Shown one piece after another: positions 38,004 to 46,815 of a stretch of DNA of 64,000 nt; positions within the stretch are counted from its first letter, which is position 1, and the number at the start of each line of letters is the position of its first letter. A program made the position numbers and the translations under genes. The stretch spans positions 1,054,001-1,118,000 of the forward strand of contig NZ_CP155449.1 of assembly GCF_040518285.1 (NCBI RefSeq). The letters are read 5' to 3'. This DNA comes from Knoellia sp. S7-12. GTDB lineage: Bacteria > Actinomycetota > Actinomycetes > Actinomycetales > Dermatophilaceae. Below the pieces are notes generated by a model. The model had not been told where the DNA came from, made no database searches, and was given only the letters and a program-made list of their open reading frames with translations.

Positions 38004-38465
38004 ATGAGCGAGAGTCCCACCGTCAACGTCGCCTTCGAGGGGCGCACCTATCCTCCAAGCGGTCCGTATGCCGTGAGCGCAGCCCAGATCGCTGCCTTCG
38101 CCGATGCGGTGGGCTCGGATGACCCCGTGCACCATGACGCCGAGGTGGCCCGTTCCGCTGGCTACGCAGATGTCATCGCATCTCCGACGTTGGCCGTGGC
38201 CATCGCCCAGCATTGCGACCGCGCCTACATCGTCGATCCCGAGGCCGGCATCGACTACAACCGCGTCGTCCATGGGGAGCAGCGCTTCGTCCACCACCGC
38301 CCGATCACGGCCGGCGACGAGCTCCACGGTGAGACCACCGTGGATTCCATCCGGATGGCTGGTGGCCACGCGATGATCACGACCCGGACCGAGCTCACTG
38401 CGGCCGGCGAGCCCGTGTGCACGTCGACGTCGACGATCGTCGTCCGAGGAGGCGAGGACAAGTGA
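38004..38465 (+). CDS. hadA: HadA-like (FAS1_DH / MaoC N-terminal) dehydratase subunit
   Basis: A 153-residue hot-dog-fold protein of the UPF0336/HadA group (PYAVSAAQIAAFADAVGSDDPVHHD; IASPTLAVAIAQHC; GEQRFVHHRPITAGDEL). In mycobacteria HadA pairs with HadB to dehydrate 3-hydroxyacyl-ACP in the mycolic-acid elongation system. In species without mycolates the role is less certain. GTGA coupling to hadB supports a heterodimer. A GTG 6 nt upstream is an alternative start. Confidence 0.88.
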   Translation: MSESPTVNVAFEGRTYPPSGPYAVSAAQIAAFADAVGSDDPVHHDAEVARSAGYADVIASPTLAVAIAQHCDRAYIVDPEAGIDYNRVVHGEQRFVHHRPITAGDELHGETTVDSIRMAGGHAMITTRTELTAAGEPVCTSTSTIVVRGGEDK

Positions 38466-38884
38466 CTGTCCGCACAGCTGCAGAGACGCAAGCAGGTGAC
38501 GTCTTCGGGCCCGTGACCGTGCCCGTCGGTCGCGACACCCTGGTCGCCTATGCCCGCGCCTCCGGTGACGGGAACCCCATCCACCAGGACGAAGACTTCG
38601 CGAAGTCCGTCGGACTGCCCGACGTCATTGCGCACGGCATGTGGACGCTGGGCGCAGCCGGCTCGGTCGTGTCGCAGTGGGCCGGAGAAGCGGGCCGCGT
38701 CCTCGAGTTCGGCTCGCGCTTCACCAAGCCGGTCGTCGTTCCCGCCACCGGAGCCGACATCGTCATCGACGGCATCGTCAAGGCGGTGGACTCCGAGACG
38801 CGTCGCGCGACCCTCGACGTGACCGTCACCTGCGGCGGCGCCAAGGTCCTCGGTCGGTGCACGGCCGTCATCCAGCTCGACTGA
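38462..38884 (+). CDS. hadB: HadB-like MaoC dehydratase subunit
   Basis: The 140-residue catalytic partner of the HadA-like protein. It carries the hydratase-2 dyad in GDGNPIHQD (D36 and H41), then GLPDVIAHGMWTLGAAG. It dehydrates 3-hydroxyacyl chains on a carrier protein. The GTG overlaps the hadA stop and its own TGA overlaps the murB ATG, so hadA, hadB and murB are translated in sequence. Confidence 0.9.
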   Translation: MTVRTAAETQAGDVFGPVTVPVGRDTLVAYARASGDGNPIHQDEDFAKSVGLPDVIAHGMWTLGAAGSVVSQWAGEAGRVLEFGSRFTKPVVVPATGADIVIDGIVKAVDSETRRATLDVTVTCGGAKVLGRCTAVIQLD

Positions 38885-39957
38885 TGCAGGAGTCCCACGA
38901 CGCCCCGCTGTCCGAACACACGACGATGCGGGTGGGTGGCCCCGCGCAGCGACTCGTCGTCGTCGAGACCATCGACGAACTCGTCGACGCCGTCCGCGAG
39001 GTCGACGACGCGCAGGAGCCGTTGCTCGTCCTCGGTGGTGGGTCCAACCTCGTCATCGCCGATGGCGGCTTCGCCGGCACTGTCGTCAAGGTTGCGACCT
39101 CGGGCATCGAGCCCGAGTCGGTCGACTACTGCGGGGGTGCGATGGTGCGCGTCGCCGCCGGCGAGGTGTGGGACGACCTCGTCTCCCGAGCCGTCGCAGA
39201 AGGTTGGTCCGGCATCGAGGCGCTGAGCGGCATACCCGGTTCGACCGGAGCGACCCCGGTGCAGAACGTCGGCGCCTATGGGCAGGAGGTCTCCCAGACC
39301 ATCGCCCGGGTTCGGGTCTGGGACCGCGGCACGCAGGAGGTGCGGACCATGAGCGCCTCGCAGTGCGACTTCACCTACCGGCACTCCCTCTTCAAGTCGA
39401 GCTCGAACTTCGTCGTGCTCGACGTGACGTTCCAGTTCGTCGTGGCTGACCTGTCGCAGCCGATCGCCTACGCCGATCTCGCCGCCGGGCTCGGCGTCGA
39501 CATCGGTGCACGCGTGCCGCTCGGCGACGCCCGCGAGGCGGTGCTCGAGCAGCGTCGCCGCCGGGGCATGGTCCTCGACGCGGCCGACCACGACACGTGG
39601 AGCTGCGGCTCCTTCTTCACCAACCCGATCATGTCGGCGGACCGCTTCGAGTCCTTGGAGGAGCGGGTTCGCTCAGAGCTCGGTGCCGAGGCTCCGGCAC
39701 CGCCGCGGTTCTCCGACGCGAGCGGCGCGGTCAAGACGAGCGCCGCCTGGCTCATCGACAAGGCCGGCTTCGGCAAGGGCTTCGGTATGCCGGGTCCGGC
39801 GGCCCTGTCGACGAAGCACACGCTCGCGGTCACCAACCGTGGATCGGCGACCGCGGCCGATGTCGCGACGCTCGCCCGTCAGGTGCGCGACGGGGTCCAC
39901 GATCGATTCGGCGTCACGCTCGTCAACGAGCCCGTCTTCGTCGGTCACGACCTCTGA
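38884..39957 (+). CDS. murB: UDP-N-acetylenolpyruvoylglucosamine reductase
   Basis: A 357-residue flavoenzyme making UDP-MurNAc for peptidoglycan. FAD-binding LGGGSNLVIAD lies near residues 49-60, GIPGSTGATPVQNVGAYGQE near 118-137, and the catalytic Ser is in SCGSFFTNP at S243. The C-terminal FGKGFGMPGPAALSTKHTLAVTN is the family end. The ATG shares one base with the hadB stop. This hadAB-murB order is common in actinobacteria. Confidence 0.95.
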   Translation: MQESHDAPLSEHTTMRVGGPAQRLVVVETIDELVDAVREVDDAQEPLLVLGGGSNLVIADGGFAGTVVKVATSGIEPESVDYCGGAMVRVAAGEVWDDLVSRAVAEGWSGIEALSGIPGSTGATPVQNVGAYGQEVSQTIARVRVWDRGTQEVRTMSASQCDFTYRHSLFKSSSNFVVLDVTFQFVVADLSQPIAYADLAAGLGVDIGARVPLGDAREAVLEQRRRRGMVLDAADHDTWSCGSFFTNPIMSADRFESLEERVRSELGAEAPAPPRFSDASGAVKTSAAWLIDKAGFGKGFGMPGPAALSTKHTLAVTNRGSATAADVATLARQVRDGVHDRFGVTLVNEPVFVGHDL

Positions 39958-39966
39958 GGAGATCTC

Positions 39967-40371
39967 TTGAAGACCATCACCCTGCAAGTGCGGACCGGGG
40001 GAGAGGACGTGGTCCTCGACCTCACCGACCGATGCGCGGACATCGTGCGCGAGCTTGGTGACGGACTCCTGCACGTCTTCGTCCCGCACGCGACGGCGGG
40101 TATCGCCATCATCGAGACCGGGGCCGGCTCGGACGACGACCTGCTTGCGGCGCTCGCCGACCTGCTGCCGGCCGACGACAGGTGGCGCCACCGGCACGGA
40201 AGCCCGGGCCACGGTCGTTCGCACGTCATGCCGGGCCTCATCCCGCCCTACGCGAGCATCCCGGTCGAGGGAGGTCGCCTCGCCCTCGGCACGTGGCAGA
40301 GCATCTGCCTCGTCGACCTCAACGTCGACAACCACGACCGCAGTGTCCGGCTCGACTTCCTCACCGGCTAG
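39967..40371 (+). CDS. YjbQ/UPF0047 family protein
   Basis: A 134-residue member of the YjbQ family (VPHATAGIAIIETGAGSDDDLL; GHGRSHVMPGLIPPYASIPVEGGRLALGTWQSICLVDLN). The conserved His residues of the family are present. Some members complement thiamin-phosphate synthase in tests; the physiological role is unclear. It starts at TTG, with GAGGAG upstream, 9 nt after murB. Confidence 0.88.
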   Translation: MKTITLQVRTGGEDVVLDLTDRCADIVRELGDGLLHVFVPHATAGIAIIETGAGSDDDLLAALADLLPADDRWRHRHGSPGHGRSHVMPGLIPPYASIPVEGGRLALGTWQSICLVDLNVDNHDRSVRLDFLTG

Positions 40372-40377
40372 CTGCCG

Positions 40378-40923
40378 TCAGGGTCGAGGTGTGCGGGGCG
40401 GCAGCTTGTGCAGCTCGAGTTCGGTGATGGCGCCGCCACCCACCGTGCAGGTGAGATAGGTGCAGTGCGGCTGGCTCCGCCGGTCCGTGGGGGAGCCGGG
40501 GTTGAGCAGGCGCAGGCCCGCGTGCTCGGTGTCCCACGGGATGTGGCTGTGCCCGAACACAAGGACATCGAGATCGGGGTATGCCGCCCGCATGCGTTCC
40601 TCGCGCCGTGCCCTGGCGCCGGTCTCGTGGACGACGCCCCACGCCATGCCACCGAGCTCGACCCGGGCCACCTCGGGAAGCCGGCGACGCAGCTCGGGGC
40701 CGTCGTTGTTGCCCCACACCCCGACAAGTCGGGCCGCCTTGGCCTCGAGGCCGTCGAGGAGGGCAGGGCTCATCCAGTCGCCGGCGTGAATGACGACGTC
40801 GGCCGCGTCGACGGCCTCCCACACCTGTGCCGGCAGGTCGCGGGCACGGACGGGCACGTGGGTGTCGGCAAGCAGCAGCACCCGCAGGCCGCGTTCGGGT
40901 GCCGGGAGACCTGGGTCATCCAT
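40378..40923 (-). CDS. YfcE/MJ0936-type metallophosphoesterase
   Basis: A 181-residue calcineurin-like phosphodiesterase. The metal ligands are DTH at D20-H22, GDW near 48, GNND near 70, a His in VVHE near 97 and GHSH near 123. Proteins of this size hydrolyse phosphodiesters of nucleotides or model compounds; the substrate is unknown. It is the last gene of a four-gene operon, each overlapping the next. Confidence 0.88.
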   Translation of the reverse strand: MDDPGLPAPERGLRVLLLADTHVPVRARDLPAQVWEAVDAADVVIHAGDWMSPALLDGLEAKAARLVGVWGNNDGPELRRRLPEVARVELGGMAWGVVHETGARARREERMRAAYPDLDVLVFGHSHIPWDTEHAGLRLLNPGSPTDRRSQPHCTYLTCTVGGGAITELELHKLPPRTPRP

Positions 40924-41239
40924 CGAGGTCGTCCAGTGCGTCGAGGTCGGTCAACGCTGCCTCCCAGCGGCGACGGCGCTGCGGTCCGTCCTGCTCCCAC
41001 CACGGCGTGCCGCGCTCGCCGAGTCCGTGCTTGGCGAGGTCCACCCGCCGACGTGCCGGGGCCGGGTCCTCGCCCGCCGTCTTCAGGGCCCGCACCCCCG
41101 AGCGACCTCGGCCCAGGTGTGACAACAGCTGCTCCGCGACCTCGGCCGGCAGCTCCGGGTCCTGCCGTCGCCAACGACGACCGTTGACCACGAGCCAGCG
41201 GTCCGGGTGCTCCTCGGCCTCGGTCCGGGACTCAGTCAC
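40916..41239 (-). CDS. Small charged hypothetical protein
   Basis: A 107-residue, highly charged (Arg/Glu-rich) soluble protein with Trp-rich patches (DRWLVVNGRRWRRQDPELP; GTPWWEQDGPQRRRRWEAAL). The GTG start overlaps the previous stop by 8 nt and its own stop overlaps the phosphoesterase start by 8 nt. Similar small proteins beside this phosphoesterase exist in actinobacteria; no function is known. The longer frame upstream is antisense-like and was excluded. Confidence 0.7.
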   Translation of the reverse strand: MTESRTEAEEHPDRWLVVNGRRWRRQDPELPAEVAEQLLSHLGRGRSGVRALKTAGEDPAPARRRVDLAKHGLGERGTPWWEQDGPQRRRRWEAALTDLDALDDLDG

Positions 41240-41939
41240 GCGGTTCCTCGGGTTCGGCACGAACACCTTGGGACGCGGCATACGAAGGTTCACGCAGTCG
41301 CGCCCACAGCGGGTGCGTCCACGTGCCGGCAGGAGGGTGTCCGACGGGCGAGTGTCTGTGCGTGCAGTCGTGGTCGGTCCACGTGATGTCGAGGCGGCCT
41401 CGCTCGTGCCACGCATGCCCGGGCGCAGAGACGAGAAGTCGATAGGCGGTCGGCGGGTCGTCACCGGGGGTCAGGGGGTCCAGGCGCAGCAGGAGAGGAC
41501 CGAGCGGTGTGCTCAGTGGGAGCAGGGTGGTGAGGGGGCCGTGGTCGTGCCGCCGGCGCACCGTGAGCACGTGGCGGGTCACCACGCCGGTGCCCGTCGA
41601 CGCCAGGAGCACGTCCCCGGCGGCGGGACCCTGCAGGCGGACAGCGAGGCCCTCGAGGTCTGGTCCCTCACGCATCCCGGTGGCCCGCGACCAACGGACG
41701 AGGCATTCGTGTGGCCCAGGCTCATCGAGCAGCGCCACCCCACTGCGTCCCTTGGGCTGCACCGTCAACGTTCCGGTGCCGCAGAATCCGATCGGGTGCA
41801 ACGCACGGGTGCCGCGCAGTCGGGCAGCCAACCCGAAGACTGCGGCGAGCACCTGCCCGCCGATCCTGGCGGCCATGTCCAGGAGCCCTGACCCCGGGTC
41901 GTGATCCGGCGGTGCGGTGCCGGTCGGAGAGGTCTGCAT
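41232..41939 (-). CDS. Hypothetical protein, possibly catalase-like fold
   Basis: A 235-residue protein. The stretch LHPIGFCGTGTLTV, then VRWSRATGMREGPDLEGLAVRLQGPAAGDVLLASTG recalls the conserved beta-barrel of catalase-related proteins (a VRxSRG-like motif, then GLAVR). It is too short for an active catalase, and the heme ligand was not seen. A hydrophobic patch near residues 25-40 could be an amphipathic helix. The ATG lies within the upstream TGA (TGATG). Confidence 0.6.
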   Translation of the reverse strand: MQTSPTGTAPPDHDPGSGLLDMAARIGGQVLAAVFGLAARLRGTRALHPIGFCGTGTLTVQPKGRSGVALLDEPGPHECLVRWSRATGMREGPDLEGLAVRLQGPAAGDVLLASTGTGVVTRHVLTVRRRHDHGPLTTLLPLSTPLGPLLLRLDPLTPGDDPPTAYRLLVSAPGHAWHERGRLDITWTDHDCTHRHSPVGHPPAGTWTHPLWARLREPSYAASQGVRAEPEEPRD

Positions 41940-42559
41940 CACCCCAACCTATGGGTGCCGCCGGGCTCGCTGGCCTCGGACAGCAAGGCCTTGGCGTCGA
42001 ACTTCCCGTTCTGGAACGCCTTTGCTCCCATATGTGCTGCAGGAGTCACCTCAGGTTGCGTCGTGTTCGCGCGTCTGGAGGCCAGTCGCGGGTCGCGGCG
42101 CGTACCAATCGGGCTCTGGCCCTTGCCGACGAAGAACTCCCTGTGCCACCACCACCGCGGCGGGTTGATGACGGATTCGGTTTCGTGGTGTGCCGGAAAC
42201 CGCCGACTCCCGTCGCGGACGCGCGCCAGCAGTTCGGTCACAGGCCATGACCCGGGGTCGACGACGGTGGCCATCGCGCCCTCTTCGTCGCCGTCCGCGC
42301 GTGCCACCAGGGCCACGGTGTAGCCGGTGCCCTCGAGAACCTCAACCACGTCGTCGAGACGAAGACTGCCTGCAGCGGGCTCCAACCGCGCGATCGAGGA
42401 CGGCGGTCGCCCACGCCAGGCCGCGTAGGCCCGCTGCGACAACCTCAGTCGCCGGCGATGGTCGCGCAGCGCCAGCCCCACTGCATCGGCCACCGTGAGT
42501 CTGCGGACGGCATCGTCCAGATCCGCCTGTCGTTTCGCTTCTCGCTGTTGCGGAGTCAT
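41939..42559 (-). CDS. XRE-type helix-turn-helix protein
   Basis: A 206-residue protein. A Cro/C1-type HTH spans about 35-90 (VGLALRDHRRRLRLSQRAYAAWRGRPPSSIARLE), followed by a short domain (RLDDVVEVLEGTGYTVALV) often seen in antitoxin-like regulators. The C-terminal 90 residues contain WPVTELLARVRDGSRRFP and a Trp/Pro-rich stretch, with no recognised fold. It heads the four-gene operon and may regulate it. The ATG at 42559 gives a hydrophilic N-terminus; the frame is open for 64 more codons upstream into a palindrome. Confidence 0.75.
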   Translation of the reverse strand: MTPQQREAKRQADLDDAVRRLTVADAVGLALRDHRRRLRLSQRAYAAWRGRPPSSIARLEPAAGSLRLDDVVEVLEGTGYTVALVARADGDEEGAMATVVDPGSWPVTELLARVRDGSRRFPAHHETESVINPPRWWWHREFFVGKGQSPIGTRRDPRLASRRANTTQPEVTPAAHMGAKAFQNGKFDAKALLSEASEPGGTHRLG

Positions 42560-42610
42560 GTTGCGACAGTCCCCGTTCGCATCCCACCGCGCCGGAGTCA
42601 ATCGCCCCTT

Positions 42611-42650
42611 CGTGGACAACCACGCGCTCTCACGCCCCCATGTGGACAAC
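42611..42650 (-). promoter_or_regulatory. Two DnaA-box-like sites before the XRE gene
   Basis: On the minus strand, 42642-42650 contributes TTGTCCACA, a perfect actinobacterial DnaA-box sequence at 42641-42649. A one-mismatch copy TTGTCCACG lies at 42611-42619. They have the same orientation and are spaced 30 bp apart, upstream of the XRE gene. The pair could let DnaA influence this promoter; chance is possible. Confidence 0.4.
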
Positions 42651-42660
42651 TCCCATCTCT

Positions 42661-42743
42661 GCTTCACTTCTCGATGCAAAGGCACCCCCCATTGCGTCAG
42701 GGCTTGGAGCAAATGGGGGTGTCTTTGCATCGCGCTGTGAAGC
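42661..42743 (-). repeat. Long imperfect inverted repeat
   Basis: Two 33-nt arms (42661-42693 and 42711-42743) are separated by 17 nt. Within the arms, 7-nt (GCTTCAC), 10-nt (CGATGCAAAG) and 7-nt (CACCCCC) blocks pair perfectly, with short mismatched patches between them. The element lies between the end of the adenosine deaminase gene and the XRE operon. It is unlike the other terminators in GC content and length. Confidence 0.75.
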
Positions 42744-42765
42744 AAAGACACTTCTGTGGGGACCC

Positions 42766-43863
42766 CTACGGGGCCTGCGACCCGGGAGCGGCTCGGTCGT
42801 CCGACGAGGTCGGGTCGGCCGTCAGCCAGGCGTCGATGTCGGCGTATGCCGTCTCCCGCACCTCTGCCGGTGCGCGCGACGCCCGCAGGGACCCGCGCGC
42901 GAGCTCGGCCAGTTCGGCGTCGGTGAACGCGAGCAGCCGAGCCACTTCATACTGCGCCTGCAGCCGCGACCCGAAGATCAACGGGTCATCGGCCCCCAGC
43001 GCCACAGTCGCTCCCGCGTCGACGAGTTGTCGCAGCGGCACGTCCTCCAGCTCGTCATAGACCCCGAGCGAGAGGTTGCTTCCGGGGCACACCTCCAGGG
43101 CCACACCATCGGCCACCAGCCGATCCAGGGTCCGTGGATCCTCGACCGACCGCACCCCGTGCCCCAGCCGATCGGGCTGCAACGACGTCAAGGTTCGTTC
43201 GACAGCATCCGGCCCCAACAGCTCGCCGGCGTGCGGCACCAGCGTCAGGCCCGCCCGCCGCGCGATGGCAAAAGCCGGCGCAAAGGACTCCGTCTCCCCA
43301 CGCCTCTCGTCGTTGCTCAGACCGAAGCCCACGACGGCACCCGGTCCCTCACCGGCATACCGAGAAGCAAGGCGGGCCAAGGTGCGCGACTCGAGCTCGT
43401 GGCGCATGCGCGAGGCTGCGACGATCACACCCACCTGCGCGGCGCCGGGCTCACGGGACACCGCGGCAGCCTCGTCGAGCACGATCTCGAGAGCTGGAGT
43501 GATCCCGCCGACGAAGGGTGCGTAGGACGTCGGGTCGACCTGGATCTCGAGCCACCGCGATCCCTCCGCGCCGTCGTCGAGGGCCGCCTCACGCACGATC
43601 CGACGCATGTCGGCCTCGCCTCGCACGCAGGCCCGCGCCGCGTCATACAGGCTCTGGAAGCGGAACCACCCACGTTCGTCGCGGGTCTCGAAGGTCACCG
43701 GCCAGTCCGCTTCGAGCGAGGACGGGAGCCGCAGCCCGTGAGCTGCTGACATCTCGCGGACGGTCTCGATCCGCATGGACCCGGTGAAGTGAAGGTGCAA
43801 GTGCGCCTTGGGCAGCGTCGCAGTGTCGCGCGGGGTGCCCGAGGTGGAAGGGGTCGTGCTCAC
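42766..43863 (-). CDS. add: Adenosine deaminase
   Basis: A 365-residue enzyme converting adenosine to inosine. The zinc ligands are in KAHLHLHF (H21, H23), HAGE near 220, GHG near 240 and GADDPLIF near 300. The DLD-type substrate site and the order of blocks match the ADA/AMP deaminase family. A close relative, adenine deaminase, shares most of this, so the exact purine substrate is likely rather than certain. The GTG start overlaps the upstream stop (GTGA). Confidence 0.88.
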   Translation of the reverse strand: MSTTPSTSGTPRDTATLPKAHLHLHFTGSMRIETVREMSAAHGLRLPSSLEADWPVTFETRDERGWFRFQSLYDAARACVRGEADMRRIVREAALDDGAEGSRWLEIQVDPTSYAPFVGGITPALEIVLDEAAAVSREPGAAQVGVIVAASRMRHELESRTLARLASRYAGEGPGAVVGFGLSNDERRGETESFAPAFAIARRAGLTLVPHAGELLGPDAVERTLTSLQPDRLGHGVRSVEDPRTLDRLVADGVALEVCPGSNLSLGVYDELEDVPLRQLVDAGATVALGADDPLIFGSRLQAQYEVARLLAFTDAELAELARGSLRASRAPAEVRETAYADIDAWLTADPTSSDDRAAPGSQAP

Positions 43864-44360
43864 TCCTCGACGATGCGCATGGCCGACTCTTCGCCCGACT
43901 CGGGATCGCCCGAGCCGGAGCCGGTGTCGTCAGTGCCCACGAGGGAACTCTCGTCGTCTTCGCGCGCGCCCTCGTCGGGGGTCGTGAGAGAGCCACCGTC
44001 GACGTCCTCGCTCGGATCGCCGAGGAAGTCCTCGGATGCCGGGATCGCGTCTGGGTCGTCGCCGCCCACGTCTGCTGGTCCGTCGAGACCGGACTCGTTG
44101 TCCGGTGCGCCATAGGCCGAGTCGGGGTCCGGGTCCTCCTGCGCGATCCGCTGGTCGATCGAATCTCCCTGAGCCTGCTCGGAGGCCGTCGTGCCCCACT
44201 CGGTGGCGCGAGACTGCTGATCCGGGGGAGTGGTGGGCAGGTTGTCGCCCTCACTGGAGTCGAGCAGGTCGGGCTGGCCGCTGCCCGCATCCACAGCGTC
44301 GTCCAGGCTCACCGAGCCCAGTTCGTCGTCGAAGCTTTCAGTGCCGGGTTGGTCGCTCAT
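43860..44360 (-). CDS. Acidic DUF5709-like protein
   Basis: A 166-residue, very acidic (Asp/Glu/Ser/Gly-rich), low-complexity protein without hydrophobic segments. The pattern (DDELGSVSLDDAVDAG, then a closing SAMRIVEE) resembles DUF5709 family members of actinobacteria. It is probably disordered; function unknown. It lies between the aminotransferase and adenosine deaminase genes, coupled to the latter. Confidence 0.75.
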   Translation of the reverse strand: MSDQPGTESFDDELGSVSLDDAVDAGSGQPDLLDSSEGDNLPTTPPDQQSRATEWGTTASEQAQGDSIDQRIAQEDPDPDSAYGAPDNESGLDGPADVGGDDPDAIPASEDFLGDPSEDVDGGSLTTPDEGAREDDESSLVGTDDTGSGSGDPESGEESAMRIVEE

Positions 44361-44363
44361 GCC

Positions 44364-45659
44364 TCAGCCTTGCACGCCCGAGAGCTTTTCGGCGGCGGCC
44401 AGCAGGACGCAGGTCGCCACGCCGGTCATGGCGGTCTCGACCTCGGCCAGGACAGGGAAGGACGGCGCCAGTCGGATGTTGCGGTCGTGGGGGTCGAACC
44501 CCTTGGGGAAGGAGGCCCCTGCCGGGGTCAGCGCGATCCCGGCAGCTTTGGCGAGTTCGACCACGCGTGATGCCGTGCCGTCGAGGACGTCAAGGTTGAC
44601 GAAGTAGCCGCCCGACGGCTTCGACCAGGTCGCCACCTCACGGCCCGCGAGCGCCGACTGCAGCGCCGCGTCGACCGCCGCAAACTTCGGCGCAAGGATC
44701 GCGCGGTGGCGGGTCATGTGCTCGCGCACGCCATCGGCCGAGCCGAAGAACTGGATGTGTCGCAGCTGGTTGACCTTGTCCGGGCCGATGGAGGCGTACT
44801 GCTGGTGGCCGAGGTACCAGTCGACGTTGGCCTGTGCCGCCGCGAGGAACGCGACGCCGGCACCGGCGAAGGTGATCTTGGAGGTCGACGCAAACATGAG
44901 CGGACGGTTGGGGTGGCCCGAGCCGGACGCCAGGGTGATGATGTCCGCGCTCTTGGCCTCGTCCTCGGTGAGGTGGTGGAAGGCGTAGGCGTTGTCCCAG
45001 AAGATCCGGAAGTCCGGGGCGGCCGTCTCCATCGACGCCAGGGCGCTCGCGACCTCCTGGGAGCAGGTGCCGCCCGACGGGTTGGCGTAGGTCGGCACGA
45101 TCCAGATGCCCTTGACGGCCGGGTCCTTGACGAGCTCGCGGACGGCCTGCACGTCCGGGCCGTCGTCGTTCATCGGCACGCTGAGCATCTCGATGCCATA
45201 GGACGCGAGCATCGTGAAGTGGCGGTCGTAGCCGGGCACGGGGCAGATGAACTTCACCGTCTCCTCCTGCGACCAGGGCCGCGGGGAGTCGGGTCCACCG
45301 TGCAGCAAGAGCTGGACCAGGCAGTCGTGCATCATCGTCAGGCTCGAGTTGCCGCCTGCGACGACCTGCTCCGGCTCGACCCACAACAGGTCCGCAAACA
45401 TAGCCCGCAGCTCCGGCAGTCCGGAGAGGCCGCCGTAGTTGCGCACGTCGGTGCCATTGGCATCCGTGTGCCCCTGTGGTAGCTCGAGGAGCTCGTTGCA
45501 GAGATCGAGCTGTTCGGCGGACGGTTTGCCGCGCGTGAGATCGAGCTTGAGCCCGGCTCCCTGCAGATCGGTGTATGCCGTGCGCTGGCTCTCGAGGAAG
45601 ACCTCGAGGTCCGCGGGGGAGAGAGACGACAGGGGGGCGAGGGTGGTCTGCTCAGTCAC
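44364..45659 (-). CDS. PLP-dependent class I aminotransferase (aspartate aminotransferase-like)
   Basis: A 431-residue aminotransferase of fold type I. The PLP lysine is K261 (STSKITFAGAG). Other family features are NYGGLSGLPELRAMF, FICPVPGYDRHF, PTYANPSGGTCS, and an Arg-containing end (IRLAPSFP) that binds the substrate carboxylate. The sequence belongs to the short AspT-type group of actinobacteria, distinct from classical AspC. The GTG start at 45659 removes a long unsupported extension. It is divergent from the secreted EEP gene. Confidence 0.87.
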   Translation of the reverse strand: MTEQTTLAPLSSLSPADLEVFLESQRTAYTDLQGAGLKLDLTRGKPSAEQLDLCNELLELPQGHTDANGTDVRNYGGLSGLPELRAMFADLLWVEPEQVVAGGNSSLTMMHDCLVQLLLHGGPDSPRPWSQEETVKFICPVPGYDRHFTMLASYGIEMLSVPMNDDGPDVQAVRELVKDPAVKGIWIVPTYANPSGGTCSQEVASALASMETAAPDFRIFWDNAYAFHHLTEDEAKSADIITLASGSGHPNRPLMFASTSKITFAGAGVAFLAAAQANVDWYLGHQQYASIGPDKVNQLRHIQFFGSADGVREHMTRHRAILAPKFAAVDAALQSALAGREVATWSKPSGGYFVNLDVLDGTASRVVELAKAAGIALTPAGASFPKGFDPHDRNIRLAPSFPVLAEVETAMTGVATCVLLAAAEKLSGVQG

Positions 45660-45783
45660 CGGACCATCGTCCCAGAACCGGACCGCCGAAGGGCAGACCT
45701 CCCCATGGTGCGAGACGTCGGGGGCTGGGACGGTGGTCGGGCAGGGGGCCGAGACGCGGCTTCCACGTGCCACCGGGAGAGAC

Positions 45784-46674
45784 ATGACACGTTCGAGAGT
45801 TCGCCACGTCGCTGGGCTGGCAGCCGCCGGCATCGCCCTGACCGGGGCCATCGGGGTGACCGCCACGACGAACGCACCACCCGCCGAGGCGGCGCCCGGC
45901 TCCATCCGGATCATCACCCACAACCTGGAGAAGGAGCAAGGAGCATTGGATGCAGTGAAGGCGAAGGTCGCAGCGACGGACGGCCCTGAAGTCGTCCTGC
46001 TGCAGGAGGTCTGCGAGAGCCTTCTCCCACAGATCAACGACATGGGTCATGCGAACTTCCGTCCCCGCAAGACCCATCCCAAGTGCGGCGAGGGCCAGAA
46101 GATCGGTGAAGCAGTGGTGTGGACCGGTGGAAACGAAGCCGGCAAGAACAACCCGACGCTGGTCAAGGACGCTGGCCACCGCTACGGGCTGGCCTGCGTG
46201 ACCTTCCGCTACGCCGGCCGGTCGACTCGCGCGTGCTCCACGCACCTTGCGGCGGGGGAGGACAAGGACGGCGTGCGCACGAAGATCACTCGTGATATCC
46301 GAGCCAAGAGCACGACGTGGATCGGGAACGGACACCGCGTGATCGTCGGAGGTGACTTCAACAGCAACCCCCAGGACGGCGCGATGGACCACATGTACGG
46401 CGTGGGGGGTGGAGGGGCCGTGGGTCCGTTCCGTGAACTGCACCAGATGGCCGGGGAGGGCACCACCGCGCGCGCCGGTCTCGCCACGAAGGGGGGTCGC
46501 AAGATCGACTACATCTTCGTCTCCGAACGCGACACCAGGCCATCAGGTGGTACCGAGCAGACCTGCAACGGTGAGAAGCCCGGGGAAACCGTTGACGACT
46601 ACGAGGCGAACCACTGCACCACCTCGGATCACCGTCTCCTTTGGGGGACGGCAAAGCTGAAGTCGCGCGGCTGA
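45784..46674 (+). CDS. Secreted endonuclease/exonuclease/phosphatase family protein
   Basis: A 296-residue exported protein with a signal peptide (about 1-36, ending AEA-APG). The EEP-fold catalytic motifs are THNLEKEQ near residue 42, LLQEVCE near 65, GGDFNSNP near 190 and TSDHRLLWG near 285. It could be a nuclease or a phosphodiesterase; the substrate is unresolved. It stands alone, divergent from the aminotransferase and closed by a strong hairpin. Confidence 0.85.
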   Translation: MTRSRVRHVAGLAAAGIALTGAIGVTATTNAPPAEAAPGSIRIITHNLEKEQGALDAVKAKVAATDGPEVVLLQEVCESLLPQINDMGHANFRPRKTHPKCGEGQKIGEAVVWTGGNEAGKNNPTLVKDAGHRYGLACVTFRYAGRSTRACSTHLAAGEDKDGVRTKITRDIRAKSTTWIGNGHRVIVGGDFNSNPQDGAMDHMYGVGGGGAVGPFRELHQMAGEGTTARAGLATKGGRKIDYIFVSERDTRPSGGTEQTCNGEKPGETVDDYEANHCTTSDHRLLWGTAKLKSRG

Positions 46675-46693
46675 GAGCTGATCGCCCAACGGG

Positions 46694-46728
46694 CGCCCTG
46701 GTCCGGCGTTTCGCGTCGGACCGGGGCG
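46694..46728 (+). terminator. Hairpin terminator after the EEP gene
   Basis: 15-nt arms (46694-46708 and 46714-46728) pair with two G-U wobbles around a TTTCG loop, 19 nt after the stop and before tRNA-Trp. Confidence 0.75.
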
Positions 46729-46815
46729 TCACGTATGCTGACTCCTCGGTGACGCACCATGATTCGTCATGCCTGTTGTCACCTGCGGAACCACCGTCCC
46801 AGCAGGTGCGTTCCT

